Below, piece by piece: positions 56,982 to 64,000 of a stretch of DNA of 64,000 bases; the first letter of the stretch is position 1; every line of letters begins with the position of its first letter. The notes beneath the pieces were generated by a model. The model did not search any database and had not been told where the DNA came from. It was given only the letters and a program-made list of their open reading frames with translations. The DNA is from Pseudomonas sp. S04. Lineage in GTDB: Bacteria > Pseudomonadota > Gammaproteobacteria > Pseudomonadales > Pseudomonadaceae. The stretch lies in assembly GCF_009834545.1 (NCBI RefSeq), contig NZ_CP019427.1, positions 1,261,001 through 1,325,000 on the forward strand, written 5' to 3'. The translations under genes and the position numbers were made by a program.

Positions 56982-59432
56982 TTACTTTCCGGGCACCAGG
57001 GTCAGGCGCGTCTTGCCATAGACCTTGTCGAAGTTCTGCGGCTGCATCGGCAGGCTCTGGTATTGGCCCTTGAGCCACGGTTCGATACCGTTCAGGTAGC
57101 TGGGACTGGCCGGATTACCGGACTGACCACTGCCGTTCTGCGCCTGCAACGGTTCTGCCTGAGCGAAGTCGACGATAAAGCGCATCGCCGGAGCCAGGGT
57201 GACGTTGAAGTCCTGGCCCCAGGTGTAGGCGGACATGTTCAGGGTGGTGTGATCGCCACCGGCGGACATAGGCGCGCGCACAGTCTGGCCGCGCACGTCC
57301 TTCCATTCGTAGTGGTGCAGTTTTCCCCATTGCCAGGCTTTGCGGTCACCGCCCATCTGGCTTTCGCCAGCAGAAATGGCGGCGGCCAGGCTACGGGCAA
57401 GGATCGCCGGCTTGTCTTCCTTTTGCGGGGTGCGGGCGTCATCCCAGAACGGGCTGTCTTCGCGGCCGAGCAAATGGTCAGCCTGCGCCGAGTAGGACAA
57501 CTTGCCGCTGGCAACAAAAGCTTTCCAGGCCGGGCTGTTCTGCGGCCCCAATTCGTCGAGGAAGATCTGCTGCATGCTGGCCTGCAGGAACAACTCGTAG
57601 ATCGCCGCGTCAGTCGAGGTCGCACTGAGCTTGCCGTCAAAGGCCATCAGGCGGCTGTAGGCCTCGCGTGCCTTGCCAGCCTCGGCGGCGGGCAGGGCGG
57701 CGATGGCTGTTTTGAGCGGTGCCGACATGCCGGGCGACTCGAACATTTTTTTCAGTTTGCTGGCAAACAGGCTGGTCTGGTCGTATTGCATGGCGATCAT
57801 GCTGCGATTGTCGTGCTTACCGCTCCCTGCCAGTTCGGCGATGCGCTCGCCGCGCTCGGGTGCGGCCCATGAATTGGACAGCTGCATGCCGTAACCGTGA
57901 GGAATCACCCGCTGGTTGGCGGTGCCGAGCCAGCCTTGCACCGGGTCCTGATCATACGGATGGAGCATCGGGTCGGCGTAGCCGTCCCAGTCGTAGCGGC
58001 CTTCCCAGCCGGGGGATGGCAGCAAGCCTTCGCCTTCGCGACGGTTGGGGAAGCGGCCGGTAACCTGCCAGCCGATGTTGCGAGCGTCGGCAAACACCAT
58101 GTTCAGGGCAATCGCGCGGATTTCGCGGCTGGCGTCCGAGGCTTTTTCCACATTCTGCGCGCGGGTCAGGTCGAAGAACGCGTCCAGGCTCTTGTCGTCG
58201 GTCAAATTGGGTTGCTGCAAGGCCAGGCCGAAGCCATTACCCAGCGCAGTGCCTTGGGCGCTGTTGAGCAAGGCGCCGTGGCGGGTTTCGTACACGGCTT
58301 CGCGAATCGGTCGCTGGCCTTTGATGAAGTAGGTTTCGTTGCGCACCATCACTGGTTGCCATTTACCCGCAACTTCGTAGCTCAGGCCGTTGCCCTGGTG
58401 CTTGAGTTTTTCCAGGAACAGGTCCTGGTTGTCGCCCAGCACCGCCGTCATGCTCCAAGCCACTTGGCCGTTGAAACCGGCCAGGACCATTGGCAAGCCG
58501 GCGATGGAAACGCCGGCAGCCTGGTATTTCGGGGCGCGAATCTGCACGAAGCTCCACAGCGACGGCACGCCGAGCGGCAATTGGCTGTCGCTGGCCAGCA
58601 GGCTTTTACCGCTGCGGCTGCGTTGTGGGGCGATCGCCCAGTTGTTCGATGCCGTGCCGCCGAGCATGTTCAACGTGCCCAGTTGCTCGCCAGCGTTAGC
58701 CACCTCGGCAAGGCCTGGGATCGTACCGTTGAGCTTGATGCCCTGGAGTTTGTCGGTTTCCGCCAACGGCAGTTTTTCGTCCGGATAGGACGGCGACAGC
58801 CATGCCAGCTTGTCCTGGGTGACGGTTTGCGCCATGACCAGCGCGGAAATTTCCTGCGGCAGGTTGGCTGACTGACTGAAGTTCAGCAGGCAGAAAATCA
58901 GCGCCGAGTCTTCCGGTTTCCAGTATTCCGGTTGGTAACCGGTGGCAGCCAGGTCTGCTGGCAGCTTGTCGCGATAGCGGAACAGGTAAGCGTTGACCCC
59001 GCGCGCATAGACTTCAAAGAAGCGCTTGAGGCGAGGCGAGGAGGCTTTATAGAGTTCGTCGGCGCTTTTCTTCAGGTTCACGGCGCGCATGTAACGGTCG
59101 GCGTCGAGCATCTGTGGGCCCGACATTTGCGCCAGGCGGCCCTGGGCCAGCAACCGCATGCTGACCATCTGGTAAATGCGATCAGTGGCGTGCACATAAC
59201 CGAGGGTGAACAAGGCATCGTGGAAGGTGCTGCTTTCGATCAGCGGCATACCCATGGCATTGCGTCGCACGGAGACGTTTTGCGCCAGCCCTTTGAGCGG
59301 CTGCACACCGGAGGTCGGCGGTAGCGTGTCCTGGGCATTCCAGGTCTGGCATCCGCCAAGACTGAGCACACTGGTGACTGCTGCGGCAACGCCGAACCGG
59401 GGAAGAAAAGATGTAAAGGCTGGCGAGGCCAT
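56982..59432 (-). CDS. quiP: Acyl-homoserine-lactone acylase QuiP
   Basis: QuiP hydrolyses the amide bond of long-chain acyl-homoserine lactones, degrading quorum signals. The 816-residue proenzyme is an Ntn hydrolase of the penicillin-amidase family: a signal region with possible lipobox SLGGC (Cys about 28), an alpha chain, and the beta chain starting at Ser262 in [15 protein letters not shown], where autocleavage creates the N-terminal nucleophile. It closely follows P. aeruginosa QuiP (PA1032) in order of motifs, for example [20 protein letters not shown] in outline. The ATG at 59432 ([14 protein letters not shown]) matches QuiP. Confidence 0.92.
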   Translation of the reverse strand: MASPAFTSFLPRFGVAAAVTSVLSLGGCQTWNAQDTLPPTSGVQPLKGLAQNVSVRRNAMGMPLIESSTFHDALFTLGYVHATDRIYQMVSMRLLAQGRLAQMSGPQMLDADRYMRAVNLKKSADELYKASSPRLKRFFEVYARGVNAYLFRYRDKLPADLAATGYQPEYWKPEDSALIFCLLNFSQSANLPQEISALVMAQTVTQDKLAWLSPSYPDEKLPLAETDKLQGIKLNGTIPGLAEVANAGEQLGTLNMLGGTASNNWAIAPQRSRSGKSLLASDSQLPLGVPSLWSFVQIRAPKYQAAGVSIAGLPMVLAGFNGQVAWSMTAVLGDNQDLFLEKLKHQGNGLSYEVAGKWQPVMVRNETYFIKGQRPIREAVYETRHGALLNSAQGTALGNGFGLALQQPNLTDDKSLDAFFDLTRAQNVEKASDASREIRAIALNMVFADARNIGWQVTGRFPNRREGEGLLPSPGWEGRYDWDGYADPMLHPYDQDPVQGWLGTANQRVIPHGYGMQLSNSWAAPERGERIAELAGSGKHDNRSMIAMQYDQTSLFASKLKKMFESPGMSAPLKTAIAALPAAEAGKAREAYSRLMAFDGKLSATSTDAAIYELFLQASMQQIFLDELGPQNSPAWKAFVASGKLSYSAQADHLLGREDSPFWDDARTPQKEDKPAILARSLAAAISAGESQMGGDRKAWQWGKLHHYEWKDVRGQTVRAPMSAGGDHTTLNMSAYTWGQDFNVTLAPAMRFIVDFAQAEPLQAQNGSGQSGNPASPSYLNGIEPWLKGQYQSLPMQPQNFDKVYGKTRLTLVPGK

Positions 59433-59617
59433 GGCAAAGCTCCGTACCAAGAAAGGCGCTACGTTAGTGAGCGACCGAGGGCCGCGCAAGCAGGGGCCGA
59501 GCTTATTTGAGGGTTTGTCGGATAAATCACGGATTTTTCGACCATAGGCCTGTTTGGCTGCCGTAAATGACGGTATTGAAGGGGGGTATTGGGTAATTGG
59601 CAGAGGGAAATAGCGCC

Positions 59618-60184
59618 ATGCAACTGCAGATAAATGCCACCTTGATCCTGATCGATCAGCAAAAAGGAATCCATCAGCCCCGGCTCGGACCGCGCAACAA
59701 CCCTCAGGCCGAGGAACGCATTGCCGAGTTGCTCGAGCAGTGGCGCGCCAGGTCGTGGCCAGTGATCCACGTGCAGCACCTGTCCCGCTCGCCGGAATCG
59801 GTGTTCTGGCCGCAACAGTCGGGCGTGGAATTTCAGCAGCGGTTCATGCCCTTGGCGGGTGAACCGGTGATCCAGAAGCAGGTGCCAGATGCGTTCTGCG
59901 CAACCGGGCTGGCAGAGGATTTACAGCGAGGGGGAGTCAGCCAGTTGATTATCGTTGGCGTGGCGACGAATAACTCGGTGGAGGCCACTGCACGAACTGC
60001 CGGCAACCTGGGGTATGAAACCTGGGTGGTGGAGGACGCCTGCTACACCTTCGACAAGCAGGACTATTTTGGCCAGTGGCATTGCGCGCAGCAGGTGCAT
60101 GCCATGTCGCTGGGTAATTTGCAGGGCGAGTACGCAACGGTGGTGACTGCCCGCGACATCCTGATGGCGAGCCGCATCGGGTAA
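59618..60184 (+). CDS. Isochorismatase-fold hydrolase-like protein (YecD-like)
   Basis: The 188-residue protein has the cysteine-hydrolase/isochorismatase fold: Asp13 in LILIDQQKG, the Lys region [10 protein letters not shown], and the motif [16 protein letters not shown]. In active nicotinamidase-type members the corresponding position (third after the Thr) is the nucleophilic Cys; here it is Ser120. E. coli YecD has a comparable TNIGVESTAR without Cys. The reaction is unknown. ATG 59618 follows AGAGGGAAA. Confidence 0.8.
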   Translation: MQLQINATLILIDQQKGIHQPRLGPRNNPQAEERIAELLEQWRARSWPVIHVQHLSRSPESVFWPQQSGVEFQQRFMPLAGEPVIQKQVPDAFCATGLAEDLQRGGVSQLIIVGVATNNSVEATARTAGNLGYETWVVEDACYTFDKQDYFGQWHCAQQVHAMSLGNLQGEYATVVTARDILMASRIG

Positions 60185-60185
60185 T

Positions 60186-60215
60186 TGTGGGAGCGCCGTC
60201 CGGCTTGCTCCCACA
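60186..60215. repeat. REP-like palindrome
   Basis: TGTGGGAGC and GCTCCCACA form a 9-base inverted repeat around CGCCGTCCGGCTT-type centre, between convergent genes. Confidence 0.75.
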
Positions 60216-60233
60216 CGCCTTGGGGCTAGCGCA

Positions 60234-60443
60234 TCAGGCGCCGTGGCACTTCTTGAATTTCTTGCCGTTGCCGCATGGGCAAGGGTCGTTGCGGCCAACA
60301 TCTTTCAAGGCGTTACGCACCGGTTCCTGGTGAGCGTGGCCGCAGTTTGGGCCGTGCACATGGCCATGGTCGTGATCATGGTGTTCGTGATGGTCATGAT
60401 CGTGGTTGCAGTCAGGGCCATGGACGTGGGGTTGCTGGGTCAT
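60234..60443 (-). CDS. Small His-rich SEC-C metal-binding protein
   Basis: The 69-residue protein has an N-terminal His/Asp-rich region ([20 protein letters not shown] and then [12 protein letters not shown]) and a C-terminal SEC-C motif [18 protein letters not shown], which binds zinc in SecA. The double HGPxCxH element suggests a metal (Zn or Ni) binding or buffering role. It starts 6 bases downstream of the lipoprotein gene at 60449 and is likely part of the same unit with YchJ-like 60973. Function unknown. Confidence 0.85.
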   Translation of the reverse strand: MTQQPHVHGPDCNHDHDHHEHHDHDHGHVHGPNCGHAHQEPVRNALKDVGRNDPCPCGNGKKFKKCHGA

Positions 60444-60448
60444 CAGGG

Positions 60449-60934
60449 TTACTCCGGAATAAAATCGCCGGGAATTATCTCGCCATAACGCGAAAGGTGC
60501 ACGTCTTTGCCGAACAATAATCCGGTTTGCAGGGTTCCCTCCAGGCGGTACGGGATGGGCTGCTCGGGTTTTTTCAGCAACTTGACCACTTCCCGCAGGT
60601 GCTGCCACAGGTTCGTGCGGATCGGCACTTGGAAATACCCACTGCTCTTGGGGTCGACGCTGAACCACTGATCACTCTCGCCCTCGGTCAGCAGGAACTG
60701 GCTCAAGTGAATGCGGTATTCCAGGCCGCGGACCGTCAGGTTGGAGTCATTGGGATTGTCGACGCGAAAGTACAGCATGAACTTCTGGTCAAGCAGCCGG
60801 GCCCGGACCACCTCGACCTTGAGCAGGTGGACCTGAGGCTCAAGCTCATCGTCGCTGAACCAGGACACGCAACCACTGAGACTCAGCAGCAAAAGCAGGC
60901 TGATGCAGTGCAGGGCGCGGCGCTGGTTGAGCAT
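60449..60934 (-). CDS. LEA type-2 (WHy-domain) lipoprotein
   Basis: The 161-residue protein has a lipoprotein signal ([11 protein letters not shown], Cys at about 22) and a single LEA14/WHy-like beta-sandwich domain with [20 protein letters not shown] and [19 protein letters not shown] in outline. Such proteins are linked to desiccation or stress tolerance. It overlaps no gene; downstream lies the His-rich SEC-C gene after five bases. P. aeruginosa has a similar gene next to quiP. Confidence 0.85.
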   Translation of the reverse strand: MLNQRRALHCISLLLLLSLSGCVSWFSDDELEPQVHLLKVEVVRARLLDQKFMLYFRVDNPNDSNLTVRGLEYRIHLSQFLLTEGESDQWFSVDPKSSGYFQVPIRTNLWQHLREVVKLLKKPEQPIPYRLEGTLQTGLLFGKDVHLSRYGEIIPGDFIPE

Positions 60935-60972
60935 GGTCTGGCTCCCTTTACCCGCTGTACAGGTTCAGTCCC

Positions 60973-61446
60973 CTAGGCGAAGTACCCGGCACAGCACTTC
61001 TTGAACTTCTGCCCGCTGGCACACGGGCAGGCGTCATTGCGTCCGGCCTTGAGCGGTACGGTCGGGTCAATGAAGTACCAGTGCCCGGCGTTCTGTACGA
61101 AAGAAGAACGTTCACGGTGACTGTGTTCGCCGTCGCTGTCATGCCAGCGCGCAGTAAAGGTGACGAAGGCGTGTTCAGGTTGGCCGCCGAACACCTCCGA
61201 GCTTTCCACTTCCAGGCCTAGCCAGGTGCTCTGGGCGCTCCAGGCGCTGATCGACTGGCGGTCCAGGCCTGATTGCTGGGCGGGCAGGGTGGTTGCCACC
61301 AGGTAGTCGATCAGGCCTAGCACATAGGCGCTGTAGCGCGAGCGCATCAAGGCTTCGGCGCATGGTGCGGGGTGCCCGGCATGGTAATGCCCGCAACAGG
61401 CATCGAGTGGCGTGCCGCTGCCGCAAGGGCAGGTGGATGTACTCAT
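60973..61446 (-). CDS. YchJ-family protein with two SEC-C motifs
   Basis: The 157-residue protein carries a SEC-C motif at each end ([14 protein letters not shown] near residue 7 and [16 protein letters not shown] near the C-terminus) around a YchJ middle domain related to NTF2-like folds ([18 protein letters not shown]). E. coli YchJ has the same plan; function is unknown. The ATG at 61446 is the start; codons upstream run into the next gene region. Confidence 0.9.
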   Translation of the reverse strand: MSTSTCPCGSGTPLDACCGHYHAGHPAPCAEALMRSRYSAYVLGLIDYLVATTLPAQQSGLDRQSISAWSAQSTWLGLEVESSEVFGGQPEHAFVTFTARWHDSDGEHSHRERSSFVQNAGHWYFIDPTVPLKAGRNDACPCASGQKFKKCCAGYFA

Positions 61447-61450
61447 TGTG

Positions 61451-61948
61451 TTACCACCAGTATTTTCCGAAATTCTCTGGATTGGCCCAGAACCGTGAGT
61501 TGAGCCAGTCAGGTACTTGTTTGTAGTCAAGCAGATCATAGGTGAACAGGGTCAATACTTGTTCGTCGCGCTGGAAGCGTTCGCTGGCTTGCAGGGCCAG
61601 GGAGAAGAAGTCGGTGTCCTGCCAGCCGCAGGCACCCAGGTCGGCGAGGACCACGATGCGACTGGCGTTGAGGTTGCGGATCCCGCCGAGCAGGTTCAGG
61701 CCGTCGCGCTTGGGCAAATGCTCCAGGCAGTCGAGGGCCAGGGCCAGGTCGAAGCGCTGCGCAGCCAGGTCCGGCGGCAGTGGGCCAGGTGCGACCTGGG
61801 CAACGATGGTGTCGGGGTGCGCCAGCTTGAACGCCTGCAGTGCCGGAAAGTCACTGGCACCGATCAGCAGCAGCCGCTTGGGCGCATAACGATCGAGCAA
61901 GGCGGCGAGCGCCTGCTGGGGAGTACGCAAAGAAATAGCGGCGGTCAT
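61451..61948 (-). CDS. Methyltransferase-like hypothetical protein (PA1036-type)
   Basis: The 165-residue protein contains SAM-methyltransferase-like strands ([16 protein letters not shown], then [20 protein letters not shown], then [12 protein letters not shown]) but lacks a clear GxGxG loop, and has an aromatic C-terminus ([18 protein letters not shown]). Catalysis is doubtful. The gene ends 4 bases before the YchJ start, so it is in the same operon. ATG 61948 follows GAGGATC; a TTG directly precedes it. Confidence 0.75.
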   Translation of the reverse strand: MTAAISLRTPQQALAALLDRYAPKRLLLIGASDFPALQAFKLAHPDTIVAQVAPGPLPPDLAAQRFDLALALDCLEHLPKRDGLNLLGGIRNLNASRIVVLADLGACGWQDTDFFSLALQASERFQRDEQVLTLFTYDLLDYKQVPDWLNSRFWANPENFGKYWW

Positions 61949-62138
61949 CAAGGATCCTCAATCAGAACTGCCAAGACTAGCCTGCCCGAACGCTCGGGCC
62001 TAGAGCGGGTTTGCACTGGATGTTGCGATCGCCCGTAAATACGCGATGAAGCCAGGATGGCCTATTGCTGGCGGATATTAAAACTCGGGTCTTTACTGCT
62101 TGAATCGGTCGTACGCCGATCCCTCAGGAGAAAACTCG

Positions 62139-62828
62139 ATGAGCATAGTTCGGACAGCATTACCCTTGGTTCTGCTAACCAGTGTGTTGACTGGTTGCGC
62201 AGGTTTGCAGAAAACCGACTGGCCGACCTGTGCGGCGGTGGGCGGCGTGGTCGGTGCGGGTCTCGGCGCGACGAAAAGTTCGGCATGGGCCGGCGGTGGC
62301 GCGCTGTTCGTAGGTGGATTGGCAGCCGCTTATTGCTGGGTGCATGGCGACGGTGATGAAGATGGCGACGGCGTGCTGGACAGTCGTGACAAGTGCCCGG
62401 GCACACCAAAAGGCGTGCAGGTCGATGCCAATGGCTGCCCACCACCTGAGCCGGTGGTTGAAGAAGTGGTGGTGGTCAAAGAGGAAACCATCGTCATTCG
62501 TGATGTGCACTTCCAGTTCGACTCAGCGAAGTTGACCGAAGCCGACAAAACCAAGCTGGAAACCATTGCCTCCCGACTGAAACAGGAAGCCGCTACAGCG
62601 CAACTGACCGTCACCGGGCATACCGACAGCGTGGGCAGCGATGCCTATAACGAGAAGCTCTCGGATAAACGTGCGCATTCGGTGGTCGAGTACCTGATTG
62701 AAGAAGGCGTGCCACGCGCCAGCTTCGTGTCGGTACAAGGTGCCGGTGAAAGCCAACCAGTGGCCGACAACAAAACCGCTGACGGGCGTGCCATGAACCG
62801 TCGTACCGAAATCAAAATCAACCGCTAG
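62139..62828 (+). CDS. OmpA-family lipoprotein with type-3-repeat motif, first of a pair
   Basis: The 229-residue protein has a lipoprotein signal (LLTSVLTGC), a glycine-rich segment (VGGVVGAGLGATKSSAWAGG), a calcium-type repeat DGDEDGDGVLDSRDKCPGTP and a C-terminal OmpA peptidoglycan-binding domain (TVTGHTDSVGSDAYNEKLSDKR; NRRTEIKINR). It should tie the outer membrane to peptidoglycan. It begins behind AGGAGAAAA. The second, homologous gene lies 90 bases downstream; similar genes occur in P. aeruginosa near PA1041/PA1048. Confidence 0.9.
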   Translation: MSIVRTALPLVLLTSVLTGCAGLQKTDWPTCAAVGGVVGAGLGATKSSAWAGGGALFVGGLAAAYCWVHGDGDEDGDGVLDSRDKCPGTPKGVQVDANGCPPPEPVVEEVVVVKEETIVIRDVHFQFDSAKLTEADKTKLETIASRLKQEAATAQLTVTGHTDSVGSDAYNEKLSDKRAHSVVEYLIEEGVPRASFVSVQGAGESQPVADNKTADGRAMNRRTEIKINR

Positions 62829-62918
62829 TCCCTCTCGCATCCGCGGCTTGTGCAGTCGCGGATGCGGGTCTTTACTCCTGAATGACCGGTATGGGCCGGT
62901 AACACAGGAGCAATCACC

Positions 62919-63635
62919 ATGAGTCTTCGTGCGCGGACCGTGATACCGGTACTACTGTTCGGCAGCCTGTTGACAGGTTGCGCCACCCACAGCGACGGCA
63001 CTGCCCCCCTCAATCAACGTACCTGGCCGATCTGCAGCCTTATCGGCGGCCTGGTGGGCGGTGGCCTGGGCGCGATTGAAAGTGGTGGTTGGGCGGCAGG
63101 TGGCGCGGCACTCGGTTTGTTGACGGGAGGCTTGATCTGTTACGCGCAGGATGGCGATGAGGACGAAGACGGGGTCTTCGATCGTCGCGATCATTGCCCG
63201 GATACCCCGGCCAATACCCCGGTCGACAACAGGGGGTGTCCGATTCCCCAGTACCCGGCCACCGTCAAGCCGGTCGAACCGCAAAGTGAAGTGATCACCC
63301 TGAGTGACCAGGGAGAGGTGTTGTTCGCCTTCGATTCCGCGCAATTGACTCCAGCGGCCCAGGAACAATTGGTGGGGTTGATGGATAAACTGAAAAACGC
63401 CGACGTACTGAGTATCAAGGTGGTCGGGCATACCGATAGCCAGGGAACAGACGCCTACAACCAGGCGCTCTCCGAACGGCGCGCCAGCAGTGTCGCCGCC
63501 TTCCTGCTGGAGCAGGGGCTGACGCCGGACAAACTCACCAGCCAGGGCATGGGCGAAAGCCAGCCTGTGGCCGACAACGCCAGCGAAGAAGGGCGGGCGA
63601 AAAATCGTCGGGTTGAACTGGTGATCGGTCGCTGA
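62919..63635 (+). CDS. OmpA-family lipoprotein with type-3-repeat motif, second of a pair
   Basis: The 238-residue protein repeats the plan of its upstream neighbour: lipobox SLLTGC, Gly-rich segment (GGLVGGGLGAIESGGWAAGG), DGDEDEDGVFDRRDHCPDTP, and the OmpA-like domain (KVVGHTDSQGTDAYNQALSERR and KNRRVELVIGR). The two differ enough for separate roles. ATG 62919 follows CAGGAGCAATCACC. Confidence 0.9.
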   Translation: MSLRARTVIPVLLFGSLLTGCATHSDGTAPLNQRTWPICSLIGGLVGGGLGAIESGGWAAGGAALGLLTGGLICYAQDGDEDEDGVFDRRDHCPDTPANTPVDNRGCPIPQYPATVKPVEPQSEVITLSDQGEVLFAFDSAQLTPAAQEQLVGLMDKLKNADVLSIKVVGHTDSQGTDAYNQALSERRASSVAAFLLEQGLTPDKLTSQGMGESQPVADNASEEGRAKNRRVELVIGR

Positions 63636-63775
63636 TCGACGGCTGCCGGATGGTCGATTCTCGTCGATCCGGCAGCTAAACAGCCCGGCGCGCAAGAATT
63701 TTCACGGACCTCTGGCGCATCCCTCGTGGAAGTCGTTACTGTGCGCGCAAAGAATAATGAAGCACGGGGGAGCGT

Positions 63776-64000
63776 ATGAAAGTGTTTTGGGGGCTGGGCA
63801 AGTGTTTGACCCTGATGTTCTGGCTGGTGGTGCTGGTCAATCTTGTAGAACCGCTAATCAACCCGATTGATCTGCTGGTCAATCTGGCGGCCAGCCTGTT
63901 GCTGCTGACCCACCTGTTGGAAGTGCTGCTGGTGCACCGCAACCTCAAGGGCCGCCCTCACCCGTGGCGTGATCGCCTGCAAATCCTCCTGTTTGGCATT
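63776..64000 (+). CDS. DUF1145 membrane protein, 3' end outside the window
   Basis: From the ATG at 63776 (behind GGGGGAGCG) an open frame runs to the window edge for 75 codons. It encodes two or more hydrophobic segments (LTLMFWLVVLVNLVEPLI and LLVNLAASLLLLTHLLEVLLV) followed by HRNLKGRPHPWRDRLQILLFG, the pattern of DUF1145 proteins. The end and function are not visible. Confidence 0.75.
   Translation, partial: MKVFWGLGKCLTLMFWLVVLVNLVEPLINPIDLLVNLAASLLLLTHLLEVLLVHRNLKGRPHPWRDRLQILLFGI

Noticed and set aside
56955..58871. Two long plus-strand open frames
   Set aside because: Both are antisense to quiP, whose sequence is conserved throughout.

Overview
The window is chromosomal DNA of a Pseudomonas, most likely from the P. 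fluorescens group. The evidence is gene order and family: tilS-pyrG-eno-ftsB-ispD, a LysR regulator with adhC-fghA, ispF-truD-surE-pcm-nlpD-rpoS-rsmZ-fdxA-mutS, recA-recX, erdR-dgkA, finR/fpr, rhlG, mprF with its VirJ-like partner, and the aot arginine/ornithine transporter. GC content is high, and Pseudomonas-type REP palindromes built on GTAGGAGC or GTGGGAGC cores occur several times. Assignment to a species is not possible from sequence reading alone.

Layout. 1-5.7 kb: translation, nucleotide, glycolysis, division and isoprenoid genes; kdsA, usually between pyrG and eno in this genus, is absent. 5.8-8.9 kb: glutathione-dependent formaldehyde detoxification under a divergent LysR gene. 8.9-14.0 kb: a tightly packed stress/repair run ending in rpoS. 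14.1-14.5 kb: the GacA-controlled small RNA rsmZ with its upstream activating palindrome. 14.5-17.6 kb: fdxA and mutS. 17.7-19.1 kb: the mutS-cinA interval that carries R-type tailocins in many relatives; here only a self-cleaving PrtR-like repressor, two matching palindromes and a holin remain. 19.1-21.3 kb: cinA, recA (with SOS box) and recX.

21.3-35.9 kb is mixed housekeeping: LOG protein, an orphan ribbon-helix-helix protein, TapT, EamA transporter, erdR, dgkA, finR/fpr, trmO, rhlG, a YehS-like protein, an RsuA-family protein lacking the expected catalytic Asp, an acetyltransferase interrupted by an amber codon, rimO and kup. 36.0-38.2 kb is a compact accessory cassette: winged-helix protein, AbiEii-like nucleotidyltransferase and PP2C-type phosphatase, tightly coupled, behind a perfect 12-bp inverted repeat. 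This is the best candidate for an undescribed system, possibly toxin/defence related.

38.3-42.3 kb holds mprF and the VirJ-like hydrolase (aminoacyl-phosphatidylglycerol synthesis and turnover). 42.5-43.0 kb has two nearly identical initiator tRNA units. 43.2-51.6 kb: dinB with SOS box, proS, an AmpG-type permease, an alkyltransferase-like protein, a DUF481 protein, a cold-shock protein and dcd. 51.7-52.5 kb has two unrecognised small genes. 52.5-56.7 kb is the aotJQMOP operon without argR next to it. The rest holds the acyl-homoserine-lactone acylase quiP, an isochorismatase-fold protein, two SEC-C proteins, lipoproteins, two tandem OmpA-like lipoproteins and the start of a DUF1145 gene cut by the window edge.
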